From an uncultured Muribaculaceae bacterium (GTDB lineage: Bacteria; Bacteroidota; Bacteroidia; Bacteroidales; Muribaculaceae), in NCBI GenBank assembly GCA_947525975.1, contig CANNVE010000002.1, positions 62,001 to 126,000 on the forward strand: a stretch of 64,000 nucleotides of DNA. The letters run 5' to 3'. Numbering within the stretch: position 1 is the stretch's first letter; each line of letters opens with the position of its first letter. The translations under genes and the position numbers were made by a program. Under the pieces are notes generated by a model. The model saw nothing but the letters and a program-made list of their open reading frames with translations, was not told where the DNA came from and did not search any database. Below are positions 50,757 through 60,980 of this stretch, piece by piece.

Positions 50757-52124
50757 TCAGCCGAAGAGCGAGCGGAATGCTTCCTCCACTTTGGCCACCT
50801 CGGTGATTTTTATGCCTAATTTTGAAACGTCGACGCCCTTAAGATTGTTCTTGGGCACGAGCATTGTCTTCATGCCGAGTTTCTCGGCCTCGGATATGCG
50901 CTGCTCGATGCGGGTCACCGGGCGTATTTCGCCCGAAAGGCCCACCTCTCCGGCAAAGCATGTGTCGCGGTCGATGGGCATGTCGACATTGCTCGACAAG
51001 ATGGCGCACACCACGGCCAGGTCGAGAGCCGGGTCGTTGACCTTCATGCCCCCGGCTATGTTTAGGAATACGTCTTTCTGTCCGAGTTTGAAGCCGACGC
51101 GCTTTTCGAGCACGGCAAGCAGCATATTCATGCGTTTGCCGTCAAATCCGGTCACTGACCGCTGGGGAGTGCCGTAGGCCGCCGTGCTCACAAGCGCCTG
51201 CGTCTCTATCAGAAATGAGCGGGCGCCCTCTACCGTCACGCCCACGGCCATTCCCGACAGGTGCTCGCCGTTGTGGGGCATAAGCATCTCTGACGGATTC
51301 TTCACCTCGCGCAGCCCCCGGTGGCTCATTTCGTAGATACCGAGCTCAGAGGTGCTTCCAAATCGGTTTTTGATCGGACGCAGTATGCGGTACATGTATT
51401 GGCTGTCGCCGTCGAATTGCAGCACAGCGTCTACGATGTGCTCAAGCACTTTGGGGCCGGCGAGGCTGCCCTCTTTGTTGATGTGGCCTATGAGGATCAC
51501 GGGCACGCCTGACTCTTTGGCGTATTTCAGCAATTGGGCCGCGCATTCGCGCACCTGGCTCACGCTGCCCGCCGATGATTCCAGAGCATCGCTCGCGATG
51601 GTCTGTATAGAGTCCACCACGAGTATGCCGGGCTGCACGTCGTCGATGTGCTCAAATATGTTTTCGAGCGATGTCTCGCTCACTATGAAGCAGTTGCTGC
51701 TGCCTCGGCCTATGCGGTCGGCCCTGAGTTTGAGCTGGGTGGGGCTTTCCTCGCCGGAGACGTAGAGTATGGTCTTTGTCTTGATGGCCAGCAGATTCTG
51801 CAGCACGAGAGTCGACTTGCCGATGCCAGGCTCTCCGCCGATGAGTATGATCGATCCCTGCACAAGGCCTCCGCCGAGCACTCGGTTGAGCTCCTCCGAG
51901 GGCATGTGTATGCGAGGCTCTGACATGGCCTCGATTTCCGACACAGCCTGCGGGCGGCTCTTGCCGCGCCCGGATATGGGCGAAGCTGACCGGGTCTTGG
52001 CGGGCACGCGCTCTTCGACAAGGGTGTTCCATGCTCCGCAGGCGGGGCATTTGCCTTCCCATTTGGGCGATTCGTTGCCGCAGGAAGTGCACATCCACAC
52101 GGTTTTTTCTTTTGACTTAGCCAT
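50757..52124 (-). CDS. radA: DNA repair protein RadA
   Basis: CTSCGNESPKWEGKCPACGAWNT zinc finger, GGEPGIGKSTL, KNRFGSTSELGIYEM. Confidence 0.97.
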   Translation of the reverse strand: MAKSKEKTVWMCTSCGNESPKWEGKCPACGAWNTLVEERVPAKTRSASPISGRGKSRPQAVSEIEAMSEPRIHMPSEELNRVLGGGLVQGSIILIGGEPGIGKSTLVLQNLLAIKTKTILYVSGEESPTQLKLRADRIGRGSSNCFIVSETSLENIFEHIDDVQPGILVVDSIQTIASDALESSAGSVSQVRECAAQLLKYAKESGVPVILIGHINKEGSLAGPKVLEHIVDAVLQFDGDSQYMYRILRPIKNRFGSTSELGIYEMSHRGLREVKNPSEMLMPHNGEHLSGMAVGVTVEGARSFLIETQALVSTAAYGTPQRSVTGFDGKRMNMLLAVLEKRVGFKLGQKDVFLNIAGGMKVNDPALDLAVVCAILSSNVDMPIDRDTCFAGEVGLSGEIRPVTRIEQRISEAEKLGMKTMLVPKNNLKGVDVSKLGIKITEVAKVEEAFRSLFG

Positions 52125-52866
52125 TGTTTCTTCTGAATTCGGCGAGAGTTATGGCCGTGGCGATGGCCACGTTGAGGGATTCTGATGTGGGGCGGTCCTT
52201 GGGGTAGGAGGGAATGGTGATTCGGCGAGTCACGTGATTCGCTACCTCCGGGCTTATGCCATTTCCTTCATTGCCCATGACTATGATGCCCCAATTTTCC
52301 AATCTGGTCTTGTAGATGTCAGAGCCGTCAAGAAAAGTGCCGTATACAGGTGCGCCCCAGTTGGTATCAAGCATTTTAGGGAGGTCGCAGTATGTCACTG
52401 TCACCCGTGAGATTGCTCCCATGGTGGCCTGCACCACTTTGGGATTCCACACATCGGCGGTGTCATGCGAGGCGAAGATTCGTTCCACGCCCATCCAGTC
52501 GGCCACGCGCATGATTGTGCCGAGGTTGCCCGGATCCTGCACGCAGTCAAGGGCAAGCGCCAATTCGCCATCCCTAAGGTCAATGCTCTCTTCGTCCCGG
52601 GGTATCTCATACACGGCTATGACAGAAGGCGTTGTAGCCAAGGTGGAGATTGCCTTAAGGTCTGATGGCTTCGCCTCTTCAGCCACATCGGCGTAGGCAT
52701 CGGGGCGCTCCCACTCGGGCGTATGGAGCAGCCTGACCAGCCTGAAGTGGCCGAGAGTGTCTCGCACGCACTTATCGCCTTGGGCCATGAACCACCCGGT
52801 GGCTTTGCGGCCTTTCGGCGTAGAGAGCGAGGCCAATGTCTTGCGGTCGTTGTTGGTGATGGGCAT
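52117..52866 (-). CDS. SpoU/TrmH family RNA methyltransferase
   Basis: ALDCVQDPGNLGTIMRVADW, GNEGNGIS, start trimmed. Confidence 0.92.
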   Translation of the reverse strand: MPITNNDRKTLASLSTPKGRKATGWFMAQGDKCVRDTLGHFRLVRLLHTPEWERPDAYADVAEEAKPSDLKAISTLATTPSVIAVYEIPRDEESIDLRDGELALALDCVQDPGNLGTIMRVADWMGVERIFASHDTADVWNPKVVQATMGAISRVTVTYCDLPKMLDTNWGAPVYGTFLDGSDIYKTRLENWGIIVMGNEGNGISPEVANHVTRRITIPSYPKDRPTSESLNVAIATAITLAEFRRNNG

Positions 52867-52894
52867 TTTTTTTTCTGACGTAAATAATTGACGA

Positions 52895-54838
52895 TTAATA
52901 CTTGATGGCATCCACCTCGGCGAGCCACAGCGCTGCGCTCGCGTCGCTCGGCATGCGCCAGTCGCCTCGGGGCGAGAGGCACACTGACCCCACCTTTGGG
53001 CCATCGGGAAGGCATGAGCGCTTGAACTGCTGCTGGAAGAAGCGGCGGAAAAATTCGCGCATCCATTTGTGGATCACCCTTGGCTCATATTCATCTTCAA
53101 ACGCTGCCAGAGCCAGGCTCCAGATCCGCTTCGGGCTGAAGCCGTAGCGCAGGGTATAATAGAGGAAGAAATCGTGTAGCTCGTAGGGGCCTACGAGATC
53201 TTCGGTCTTTTGCGCTATCTTTCCTTCAGAATCTGTGGGCGTCAATTCCGGACTGATGGGGGTGTCGATGATGTCGAGCAGGGTGTCGCGGCATTCGGCG
53301 TAATCTTCGTCATACGCGAAATATCGCACCAGATATTTTACGAGAGTCTTGGGCACGCCGCAGTTCACGGCGTACATCGACATGTGGTCGCCGTTGTATG
53401 TGGCCCAGCCGAGCGCCAGCTCAGAGAGGTCGCCTGTGCCGAGCACTATGCCGTTAACCTTGTTAGACATATCCATAAGGATTTGCGTTCGCTCGCGGGC
53501 TTGTGAGTTTTCGTATGTCACATCATGCACCGAGGGGTCTTGGCCGATGTCGGCGAAGTGCTGCGCCACAGCCTTTCCGATAGGAATCTCCATGGCTGTG
53601 ATGCCAAGCTGCTCCATCAGTTTCCAGGCGTTGTTTTTGGTGCGGTCGCTTGTGCCCAGGCCCGGCATTGTGATTCCGATGATTCCTTTCTTGTCAAGGT
53701 TTAGCCTGTTGAATGCTTTTGCGGCCACGAGCAGAGCCAGGGTGGAGTCGAGGCCGCCCGAGATGCCGATCACCAGCTTTGAGCAGTGGATGGCTTCAAG
53801 GCGCTTTGCCAGGGCGGCAGCCTGTATGTTGGTGATCTCTTCGCATCTTTCGGCCATGGTCTCGTCAGTCGGGGGCACAAAGGGGTGGGCATCGACTCTG
53901 CGCATCAGTCCCGGACCTTCAGCCCCGGGCAGATTGATTTTCCGCACGGCGTATTCATGGCAGTCGCGGTTGGCGCAGTCGGCGAATGAAGTGAGGTGCA
54001 TTCTGTCGCGGTTGATAGCCATTATGTCGATGTCGGCGACTGTGAATTGAGAATCAGGCCGCCAACGCAGATTGCTGGAGATGATGGTGCCGTTTTCCGC
54101 CACAATGGCCTTCCCGTCAAAGACGAGGTCGGTCGATGACTCTCCATATCCGGCGGAAGCGTAGACATAGCCCGCGATGCAGCGTGCTGACTGTTGCTTG
54201 ATAAGGGAGGTGAGATATGCGTATTTGCCTATCAGGTCGTCGCTTGCCGACAGGTTCACAATCACCTGCGCTCCGGCCAATGCTGCGTGGCTGCTCGGCG
54301 GGATTGGGGTCCATAGATCCTCGCAGATCTCAACGCCGATCTTCACGCCGTTGACGTCAAGCAACTGTGATGTGCCGAACGGGACCTCTTCAAAACCGCA
54401 GGCGGAGATGTATTTCACGGGCTTGGGCTGAGCGGGCTGCCACCAGCGCTTTTCGTAAAATTCATTGTAATTGGGCAGATATGTCTTAGGGATGACGGCT
54501 GCGACCCTGCCGTCGGCGAGGGCCACCGCGCAGTTGTAGAGTTGTCCGTCAACCACGATGGGGGCGCCTACGACCGCCATTGCCGGTTGGCCTGATGTGG
54601 CTTTGGCCAATTCGTTGACTGCCAATTCGGCGCTGTTCAGCAGCACTGAGTTGTGGAATAGGTCAGCGCATGTGTAGGCCGTGACGCTCATTTCCGGGAA
54701 TACAGCGAGGCTGATGCCGTAATCGGCTATCAGCTTCCGGTAAAGCGCCGCGATATTATCGGCGTTAGCCTTTGTGTCGGCCACTGCCACCGATGGGGCG
54801 CATGCCGCAACTCTAAAAAATCCGTCCATATTGATCAT
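52895..54838 (-). CDS. nadE: Glutamine-dependent NAD+ synthetase
   Basis: N-terminal nitrilase domain VEICEDLW plus IGISGGLDSTLALLV, GTGDLSELALGW. Confidence 0.97.
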   Translation of the reverse strand: MINMDGFFRVAACAPSVAVADTKANADNIAALYRKLIADYGISLAVFPEMSVTAYTCADLFHNSVLLNSAELAVNELAKATSGQPAMAVVGAPIVVDGQLYNCAVALADGRVAAVIPKTYLPNYNEFYEKRWWQPAQPKPVKYISACGFEEVPFGTSQLLDVNGVKIGVEICEDLWTPIPPSSHAALAGAQVIVNLSASDDLIGKYAYLTSLIKQQSARCIAGYVYASAGYGESSTDLVFDGKAIVAENGTIISSNLRWRPDSQFTVADIDIMAINRDRMHLTSFADCANRDCHEYAVRKINLPGAEGPGLMRRVDAHPFVPPTDETMAERCEEITNIQAAALAKRLEAIHCSKLVIGISGGLDSTLALLVAAKAFNRLNLDKKGIIGITMPGLGTSDRTKNNAWKLMEQLGITAMEIPIGKAVAQHFADIGQDPSVHDVTYENSQARERTQILMDMSNKVNGIVLGTGDLSELALGWATYNGDHMSMYAVNCGVPKTLVKYLVRYFAYDEDYAECRDTLLDIIDTPISPELTPTDSEGKIAQKTEDLVGPYELHDFFLYYTLRYGFSPKRIWSLALAAFEDEYEPRVIHKWMREFFRRFFQQQFKRSCLPDGPKVGSVCLSPRGDWRMPSDASAALWLAEVDAIKY

Positions 54839-56010
54839 TTCTTAATGCCGCCCTTCACTCCGCCGCCCAGCGAGAAGATGTTCTGGTCGTAGCTTACAGT
54901 CTTTTGCCCCTGCTCGCGGTGGCGCTTCAGAGCGAGCATCACGAGTTCGTCGATCAGTTTGTCGAAGCTCAGGCCGGTGGCTTCCCAAAGGTAGAATGAG
55001 AGCGAGCCGGGGATGGTGTTGATTTCGTTGACGTATACCTTGCGGTCGTCTCGGTCCACGATCACGTCTACGCGGCTGACGCCGTGGCATGACAGGGCCC
55101 TGAATGTCTCTCCGGCGAGATATTGTATGCGCTCGGTCTCTTCTTTGGGCAGATCTGCGGGGATGCGCTTCTGCGATGCCTGCATGCCTTTCGTGCCCTT
55201 GGTGCCTCCCATGTATTTATCTTGGTATGACAGGATTTCGCCGCTCTTTATGGGCTCTTCGAGCACCGACATGCGATAGTCGTCGCAGTCTCCGAGCACT
55301 GAGCAGTTGATTTCCTGCAGATGTTCCACCATATGCTCCACGATGATGCGTGTGGAGTATTTTTCGGCGTCGGCCACCCGCTCTTTGAGCTGCTCAGCGT
55401 CATATGCGGCGCCTATGCCCACGCTGCTGCCCAGGTTTGCGGGCTTGACGATCACGGGGTATCCGAGCTTGTCCTCAATCTTGGCGATGAGCTCTGCCTG
55501 ACGGCGGAACCATTCCTTGTCGGTGAACCAGACGTAGTCTACCACGGGCACGTCGCAGGCCTGCAGTATCATCTTCATTGTGATCTTGTCCATGCCATTG
55601 GCCGAAGCAAGTGTGTCGCATCCGGCGTATGGGATGCCGGTAGAGACGAGTATGCCCTCGAATGTCCCGTCCTCGCCGTTCATGCCGTGCAGCACCGGAA
55701 GAGCCACGTCAAGGGTGGTGAGCACGGGCGATTTGAAAAGGGATTTCTTCTTGGTGTAGAGATTGTAGTCGCCGTAGATTGGCTCCATGTACACCTCGGT
55801 GCATTTTGCCAGCAGAGAGGGGATGTCGCGGTAGTTGGCTACCTCAAAGAGTGCGTCGCCGGTGTACCATTTGCCTTGCTTCGTGATGTATACGGGCACA
55901 ATCTCGTATTTGTCACGGTTGGCGGCATGCATGGCCTGCGATGCCGAGATCACTGATATTTCGTGTTCGGTGGACCTTCCGCCGAAGAATACACCAATTC
56001 TTGTCTTCAT
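54835..56010 (-). CDS. ddl: D-alanine--D-alanine ligase family protein
   Basis: VFFGGRSTEHEISVISA, KPANLGSSVGI, NEINTIPG. Confidence 0.93.
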   Translation of the reverse strand: MKTRIGVFFGGRSTEHEISVISASQAMHAANRDKYEIVPVYITKQGKWYTGDALFEVANYRDIPSLLAKCTEVYMEPIYGDYNLYTKKKSLFKSPVLTTLDVALPVLHGMNGEDGTFEGILVSTGIPYAGCDTLASANGMDKITMKMILQACDVPVVDYVWFTDKEWFRRQAELIAKIEDKLGYPVIVKPANLGSSVGIGAAYDAEQLKERVADAEKYSTRIIVEHMVEHLQEINCSVLGDCDDYRMSVLEEPIKSGEILSYQDKYMGGTKGTKGMQASQKRIPADLPKEETERIQYLAGETFRALSCHGVSRVDVIVDRDDRKVYVNEINTIPGSLSFYLWEATGLSFDKLIDELVMLALKRHREQGQKTVSYDQNIFSLGGGVKGGIKK

Positions 56011-56042
56011 TGCTTTTGTATGATTAAAATATGATTCTTTGA

Positions 56043-57641
56043 TTACTTGAAAGTGTCGGGAAGGTCATTCTCGATCAGCACGGCATCTCCCGGCGCGGCC
56101 ATTTTCAGCATCATGTCGTTGGCCTGGGCGAAAGTGGAGGCTTCGCATACGTTTTCCTTCGGCATCCCTGCGCGGTTTATGCCCTCGATGATCGCCTCGC
56201 GGTTGTATTCGCCCACCACTATGGCAATGTCGGCATTGCGCGCTATCAGCTCTCCGAAATTGGCGTTGAGCTCATGCTGCTTGTCGCCAAGCTCGATCAT
56301 GCCGGGGGTGATGACGATGCGTTTGCCGGGGGCGAAGCCGGAGAGCACTTCGAGCGCCATGGCCGATCCCTGGGGATTGCTGTTGTATGCGTCGTCGATG
56401 ATGGTGATGCCGTTGGGCAGGCGCTTGATGCTGAGCCGGTGCTCCACCTGCTGTATCTTGCTCACCGCGTATCTTACCTTTTCAGCAGGGACGCCCAGCC
56501 TCAAGGCCACGATGACAGCCGCGATCAGGTTTGACACGTTGCACCGGCCCACAAGCGGGGTGGAGAGGGAGATCACGGGGCCTGATTTGTCGCAGATGGT
56601 GAATGTGGTGCCGCTGTGGCTGTATTTGATGTCGGTGGCGCGGAAGTCTGAAGCCTCTGCATCGTCAGCCGTGTAGCGCATGCATTCGGCGTTGTCCACG
56701 CGGCGGTTGGCTATCATCTCGAAGTCGTTGTTTATCACAGCGAGTCCGTTGGAGGGCAAGGCATCGACCAGCTCGAATTTTGTGCGCTGCACATTCTCGA
56801 TGCTGCCGAATGATTCGAGGTGCATCGGGCCAACGGCTGTGACGATGCCTATCGACGGGTGCACGAGGTCGCAGATCTCTTTGATGTCGCCCACTTGCTT
56901 GGCGCCCATCTCCACGATGAACACTTGATTGTATGGCTTGAGATTTTCGCGTATGGTGCGCACTACTCCGAGGGTGGTGTTGAAATTGCCGGGAGTCATG
57001 GCCACATCGAATTGCTCCGACAGGATGCGGTGGAGATAGTGTTTGGTGCTTGTCTTTCCATAGCTGCCGGTGACACCGATGATCTTCAGGTCAGGCATTT
57101 GCCTGAGTATCGAGGCCGCCTCATCATAATACTTTTTTGTGATATGGTTCTCCACGGGCTTAAGCAGCGCGTTGGCCGCGAGCATGATCAGGTCGGCCAC
57201 AGCGTAGCAGGCAAGCGAGAGAGCCAGGCTGCCCGGCAGGCCGCACCAGCGTCCGTCGCCGTGGAAGAAAAGCGGCAGGATTATGATGGCTGCCTCTATG
57301 ACCACTGAAAGGGCATAAATGCGGATGGCGCGCTTGGTGAATACCAGCGGCTTCTTGTATTTGGCCGAAATGAGGTTGTATCCCTCCCAAAGAGCGAAAG
57401 CGATTGCAGCCGCCACTGCCACAATGCCGGGTATCATGGGCGCGAGGCACACGAATAGCAGTATCAGCGATATCAGACGGTCGGCCTTGGTCGATTCTCC
57501 ACCCGATTTGCGCCATAGGGCGTATCGGTCGGGGCGATAGGAGTTTTGCTGAAACATCATCAGCTGGCGCTTTATCTGTAAAGCGGAGGTGATGGCCACC
57601 ATCAGGATGGCCGCTATGGCGATAGCTATCATAGTATGCAC
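56043..57641 (-). CDS. Mur ligase (MurF-like) with N-terminal membrane domain
   Basis: GVTGSYGKTSTKHYL P-loop, VEMGAKQVGDI, DDAYNSNPQG; about 170-aa hydrophobic N-terminus. Confidence 0.9.
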   Translation of the reverse strand: MHTMIAIAIAAILMVAITSALQIKRQLMMFQQNSYRPDRYALWRKSGGESTKADRLISLILLFVCLAPMIPGIVAVAAAIAFALWEGYNLISAKYKKPLVFTKRAIRIYALSVVIEAAIIILPLFFHGDGRWCGLPGSLALSLACYAVADLIMLAANALLKPVENHITKKYYDEAASILRQMPDLKIIGVTGSYGKTSTKHYLHRILSEQFDVAMTPGNFNTTLGVVRTIRENLKPYNQVFIVEMGAKQVGDIKEICDLVHPSIGIVTAVGPMHLESFGSIENVQRTKFELVDALPSNGLAVINNDFEMIANRRVDNAECMRYTADDAEASDFRATDIKYSHSGTTFTICDKSGPVISLSTPLVGRCNVSNLIAAVIVALRLGVPAEKVRYAVSKIQQVEHRLSIKRLPNGITIIDDAYNSNPQGSAMALEVLSGFAPGKRIVITPGMIELGDKQHELNANFGELIARNADIAIVVGEYNREAIIEGINRAGMPKENVCEASTFAQANDMMLKMAAPGDAVLIENDLPDTFK

Positions 57642-57723
57642 AATAAAATTATATTATCGTGCAAAAATACCAATTATTTGCGAGAACACCAATTTTTGTG
57701 CACCGTAGTTTGTTTCGGCGGCT

Positions 57724-58197
57724 CTACTTTTTGGCTGATGCGGAGATTTTGATGGCATAGTCCACTTTCACGGCTACGTCGTAGGGAGTGGCCTGCCCTT
57801 TGGCGCGGGGAGGCTCGGAGAGCCGATAGTACCATACGCGCTGGGAATCCCAGCTCTTGAATTCAAACTGGCGTGTCTGACCCGGTTCCAAAGCGTCAGC
57901 CGGCGTCAGTTTCAAGGCCCGGCGGTGGAGTTGTCGTCCTTTCGAGTCGAGGTAGTCAATGGTGATTCCTATCTCGGAGATGGTGTCGGTGCCTCGATTT
58001 GTGGCGAGCAGTGATTCTTTGGCTGATTTTAGCGTCTTTTCATACCCGCTCAACGCGATGCTCGCTGCCGTGGCTGTGTCGGCAGGCGTCTCTGCCTCCG
58101 GCATCGGCTGAAGCTTGAGGCCGGGGCGCGTGGTGCGCTGGGCGAAGGAGGCGCATAGCGAAAGAATGATGATGATAAGCGTGGTGCGCGGTCTCAT
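57724..58197 (-). CDS. Secreted hypothetical protein
   Basis: Signal peptide MRPRTTLIIIILSLCASFAQ. Confidence 0.6.
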   Translation of the reverse strand: MRPRTTLIIIILSLCASFAQRTTRPGLKLQPMPEAETPADTATAASIALSGYEKTLKSAKESLLATNRGTDTISEIGITIDYLDSKGRQLHRRALKLTPADALEPGQTRQFEFKSWDSQRVWYYRLSEPPRAKGQATPYDVAVKVDYAIKISASAKK

Positions 58198-58226
58198 GTG
58201 TGTCAGGTTTAGGGGGGGCGGAGTTG

Positions 58227-58829
58227 TCACAGGCAAGGGCGCATATTGGTGTCATCCACCGGATATATCTTGTCGGCGCCGTCGAGATTGGAGGGCCTCG
58301 TGTTTTCGTTGAATACCCCGACCCTGAAGAAATAAGGTACCCAGCGCCAGAATGCCACCCGCTTGCCTGTAGAGTAGGGCTTGAAGCATAGGTGTCCGTC
58401 TACGATGGTCAGCGCGGCGTCGGCCTTTTTCAGGCGCTTGTTGCCCAGCCGCTTTGAGTCGAGATGGGCATCGTAGGTGTTGGCTGTGGGGGTAGTCACA
58501 GCAGAGCCTATCGGCGTGCCGGGCCTGACGTCGAGGCTTGGCGATTCGAGCATCAGTATCTGGTAGGTAGTGGCAGTCTTTTTCTCTATCAGCAGCGTGG
58601 CTCCGTCAGCCGGGAATTGCCATACGCCTTCGATGGCGTCAGGATGCCTGCCCGCGAAAATAGACGCGATGCTGTCGCTGTCCCACGGCGCGGCTATGGC
58701 GAGCGCGGGAAGCAGCGACAGCATCAATATGGTCAGGTACCGTCTCAAAGCGGTCGGTATTATTAGAGTGAGCTGAACCGGTAGGCGAATCCGAGCGAGA
58801 GGATTTCCTTGAACTGCAGTTTGTGCCAA
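58227..58829 (-). CDS. Secreted hypothetical protein
   Basis: Hydrophobic N-terminus YLTILMLSLLPALAIAA; exact start uncertain. Confidence 0.55.
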   Translation of the reverse strand: MAQTAVQGNPLARIRLPVQLTLIIPTALRRYLTILMLSLLPALAIAAPWDSDSIASIFAGRHPDAIEGVWQFPADGATLLIEKKTATTYQILMLESPSLDVRPGTPIGSAVTTPTANTYDAHLDSKRLGNKRLKKADAALTIVDGHLCFKPYSTGKRVAFWRWVPYFFRVGVFNENTRPSNLDGADKIYPVDDTNMRPCL

Positions 58830-60163
58830 TTTTCGTTCTCCACCTTCGGGGTGTCGGTGTCGTAGCGCAAGTGGGTGAAGACCTGTGTGGTGATGTATTT
58901 GTTCACCTCAAACATCAGGGTATTTTCCCAGTCGCAGTAGGTGCGGTCATAGTCGGTGAAACCGAATAGGCGCGAGCGCAGCGATATGTTGTAGCAGATC
59001 TTCCAATTGAGCGTGAATTCGAGTTTGGAACCGAATTTATGCAGAGTCTTGTGTCCGGGATCTATTCCGTAGGCCGTCTCGTCCATCCTGCGGTTGGTGC
59101 AAATGGTCATGTTGTATGACAGCGGCGAGATGTTGGCGTCAAACGCGAATGTCTTCTTGCGGTTGGTGGTGCTGTAGGTCATACCAAGCGCGAGGTTGAG
59201 CTCGGCAGGCGACATGAATGCCGACCTGAGGGCGTGGCTGTTGGTGCGGTAGGCGTTGAAGAGCTGGGTCTTGAATTGACCGGTGACTGAATAATACCAC
59301 TTTTCGATGGCTTTTATGCCGAGCAATGTGTTGATCTGCAGCAGATCGTCAGATATGTTGTAGTTGTGCAGCGAATCATCCGGCGCGCTGTTGAGGCCCA
59401 GCTTGTATTGGAAGGTGGTCTCGAAAAGCAGATTGGGGTGGAAAGCCGGATTGAGCTTTACGTTGTAGTATACGTTGATAAGAGCGTTGAGGTTATTGTT
59501 GCCGCCCTGATACCAGTTGGGCGATACGTAGGCCTGCGAGAATTGCAGCGATGCCCTGAAATCCTTGATCCAATGCTTCTTGTTGACTTCTTCGGCTATG
59601 AGCGTGGTGCTGTTGTCGACCTTTGTGGGCTCTCCGCTCACATTGAGCTTGAAGTCTTCGGGCTTTGCCTCAGAGACAACGAAGTCTTTAGGAGGATCGG
59701 GCAGCAGGCGGCGGTTGTAGCGCATGGCCCAGGGGCGGTATGAGGCCATGTCGCGCAAAGAGCGGTTGTAGCGGGCATATGACGCCTGAAGGTCTTCGAT
59801 CCATCTCAGCGACTCCACGCCCGAATAGTCGGGAGCGAACACTGATGTGGTGTCAGGGGCTTCGTAATGGCTGAAAATTGCCGGCAGATACATGATCGAA
59901 GGCAGCGGAGCGAGGCTCTTGAGCTGCTCCGGCGCGTAGAAATTGGCCAAAAGGGAGTCGGCCACGGTTGTGTATGAGGCTGTGTCGGCCACTTCGCCTG
60001 CCGGCGTGTAGTTTCCGGAAATGATGTTGTTGAGTTTGGCTCCTAATGATTGAGATTCGTCTTGGCCGTCATTGACTTTCGCCGAGTCGAAAAACATGGC
60101 TTGGCCCAAGCCGGTCACGGACGAGGCCAAGATTATGGCTGATGTGAGCAATGTGCGCAACAT
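58763..60163 (-). CDS. DUF3078-like outer-membrane protein
   Basis: MLRTLLTSAIILASSVTGLGQ signal; beta-rich, WYQGGNNNLNALINVYYNVKLN. Confidence 0.78.
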   Translation of the reverse strand: MLRTLLTSAIILASSVTGLGQAMFFDSAKVNDGQDESQSLGAKLNNIISGNYTPAGEVADTASYTTVADSLLANFYAPEQLKSLAPLPSIMYLPAIFSHYEAPDTTSVFAPDYSGVESLRWIEDLQASYARYNRSLRDMASYRPWAMRYNRRLLPDPPKDFVVSEAKPEDFKLNVSGEPTKVDNSTTLIAEEVNKKHWIKDFRASLQFSQAYVSPNWYQGGNNNLNALINVYYNVKLNPAFHPNLLFETTFQYKLGLNSAPDDSLHNYNISDDLLQINTLLGIKAIEKWYYSVTGQFKTQLFNAYRTNSHALRSAFMSPAELNLALGMTYSTTNRKKTFAFDANISPLSYNMTICTNRRMDETAYGIDPGHKTLHKFGSKLEFTLNWKICYNISLRSRLFGFTDYDRTYCDWENTLMFEVNKYITTQVFTHLRYDTDTPKVENENWHKLQFKEILSLGFAYRFSSL

Positions 60164-60204
60164 AAATGTCGGATAGTTGAAAGGTGGTCTGTAAAGGTGA
60201 TTGG

Positions 60205-60957
60205 TCACGGCTTGGTGGCCGTGTAGATGGTGCAAGCGCCGAATGTCAGGGGCATCCAATGCGGATCAGCGAATCCGGCCTGCTCTATGAGGCTGCACAT
60301 GGCGGCTCCCTGCGGCACAGCGGCGATGCTCTCTGGCAGATATGAATATGCACGCGTGTCATGCGAGGCCATGCGTCCGACCATGGGGATGATATGCCTG
60401 GTGTAGAGGTTGTAAAGAGGCTTTACGGCTGCCGATGCCGGCGTGGAGAGCTCGATGACGCAGAGCATGCCGCCGGGTTTGGCCACCCGGGCCATCTCGC
60501 GGTATCCGTCGAGGAGCCGCTCGAAGTTCCTCACTCCGTAGGCCACGGTGATGCAGTCGAATGCGTTGTCGGGGAAGGGGAGGCTCAGGCAGTCGGCAAT
60601 GTTGAGGCTCACGCGGTCGGCGAGAGCGGCTTTCGCCACTTTCCCGCGGCCTATCTCCACCATGCCCTCCGACAGGTCGATGCCGGTGACCCGCGCTCCC
60701 TGCACTTTTCGGGCCAGGAGTATGGCGAGGTCGCCGGTGCCTGTGGCCACGTCAAGTATCTGAGGCGAAGGGATGGAGCGCAGGCGCCGGCGTATCATGC
60801 CGACGGCCTTGCGCCTCCATAGCTTGTCGATGCCCATGGTCATGGCGCGGTTCATGAAGTCATAGGCCGGGGCTATGTTGTCAAACATTTCCCTGACCTG
60901 CTCCCCTTTGTGGCGGTCGTCGCCATAGGGATTCACTTTTTCCGCGTCTATTTCCAT
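60205..60957 (-). CDS. menG: Demethylmenaquinone methyltransferase
   Basis: MFDNIAPAYDFMNRAMTMGIDKLWRRKAV, ILDVATGTGDLAI, start trimmed. Confidence 0.94.
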   Translation of the reverse strand: MEIDAEKVNPYGDDRHKGEQVREMFDNIAPAYDFMNRAMTMGIDKLWRRKAVGMIRRRLRSIPSPQILDVATGTGDLAILLARKVQGARVTGIDLSEGMVEIGRGKVAKAALADRVSLNIADCLSLPFPDNAFDCITVAYGVRNFERLLDGYREMARVAKPGGMLCVIELSTPASAAVKPLYNLYTRHIIPMVGRMASHDTRAYSYLPESIAAVPQGAAMCSLIEQAGFADPHWMPLTFGACTIYTATKP

Positions 60958-60980
60958 TGCAGTTGGTGTTGGTCGGTGGT

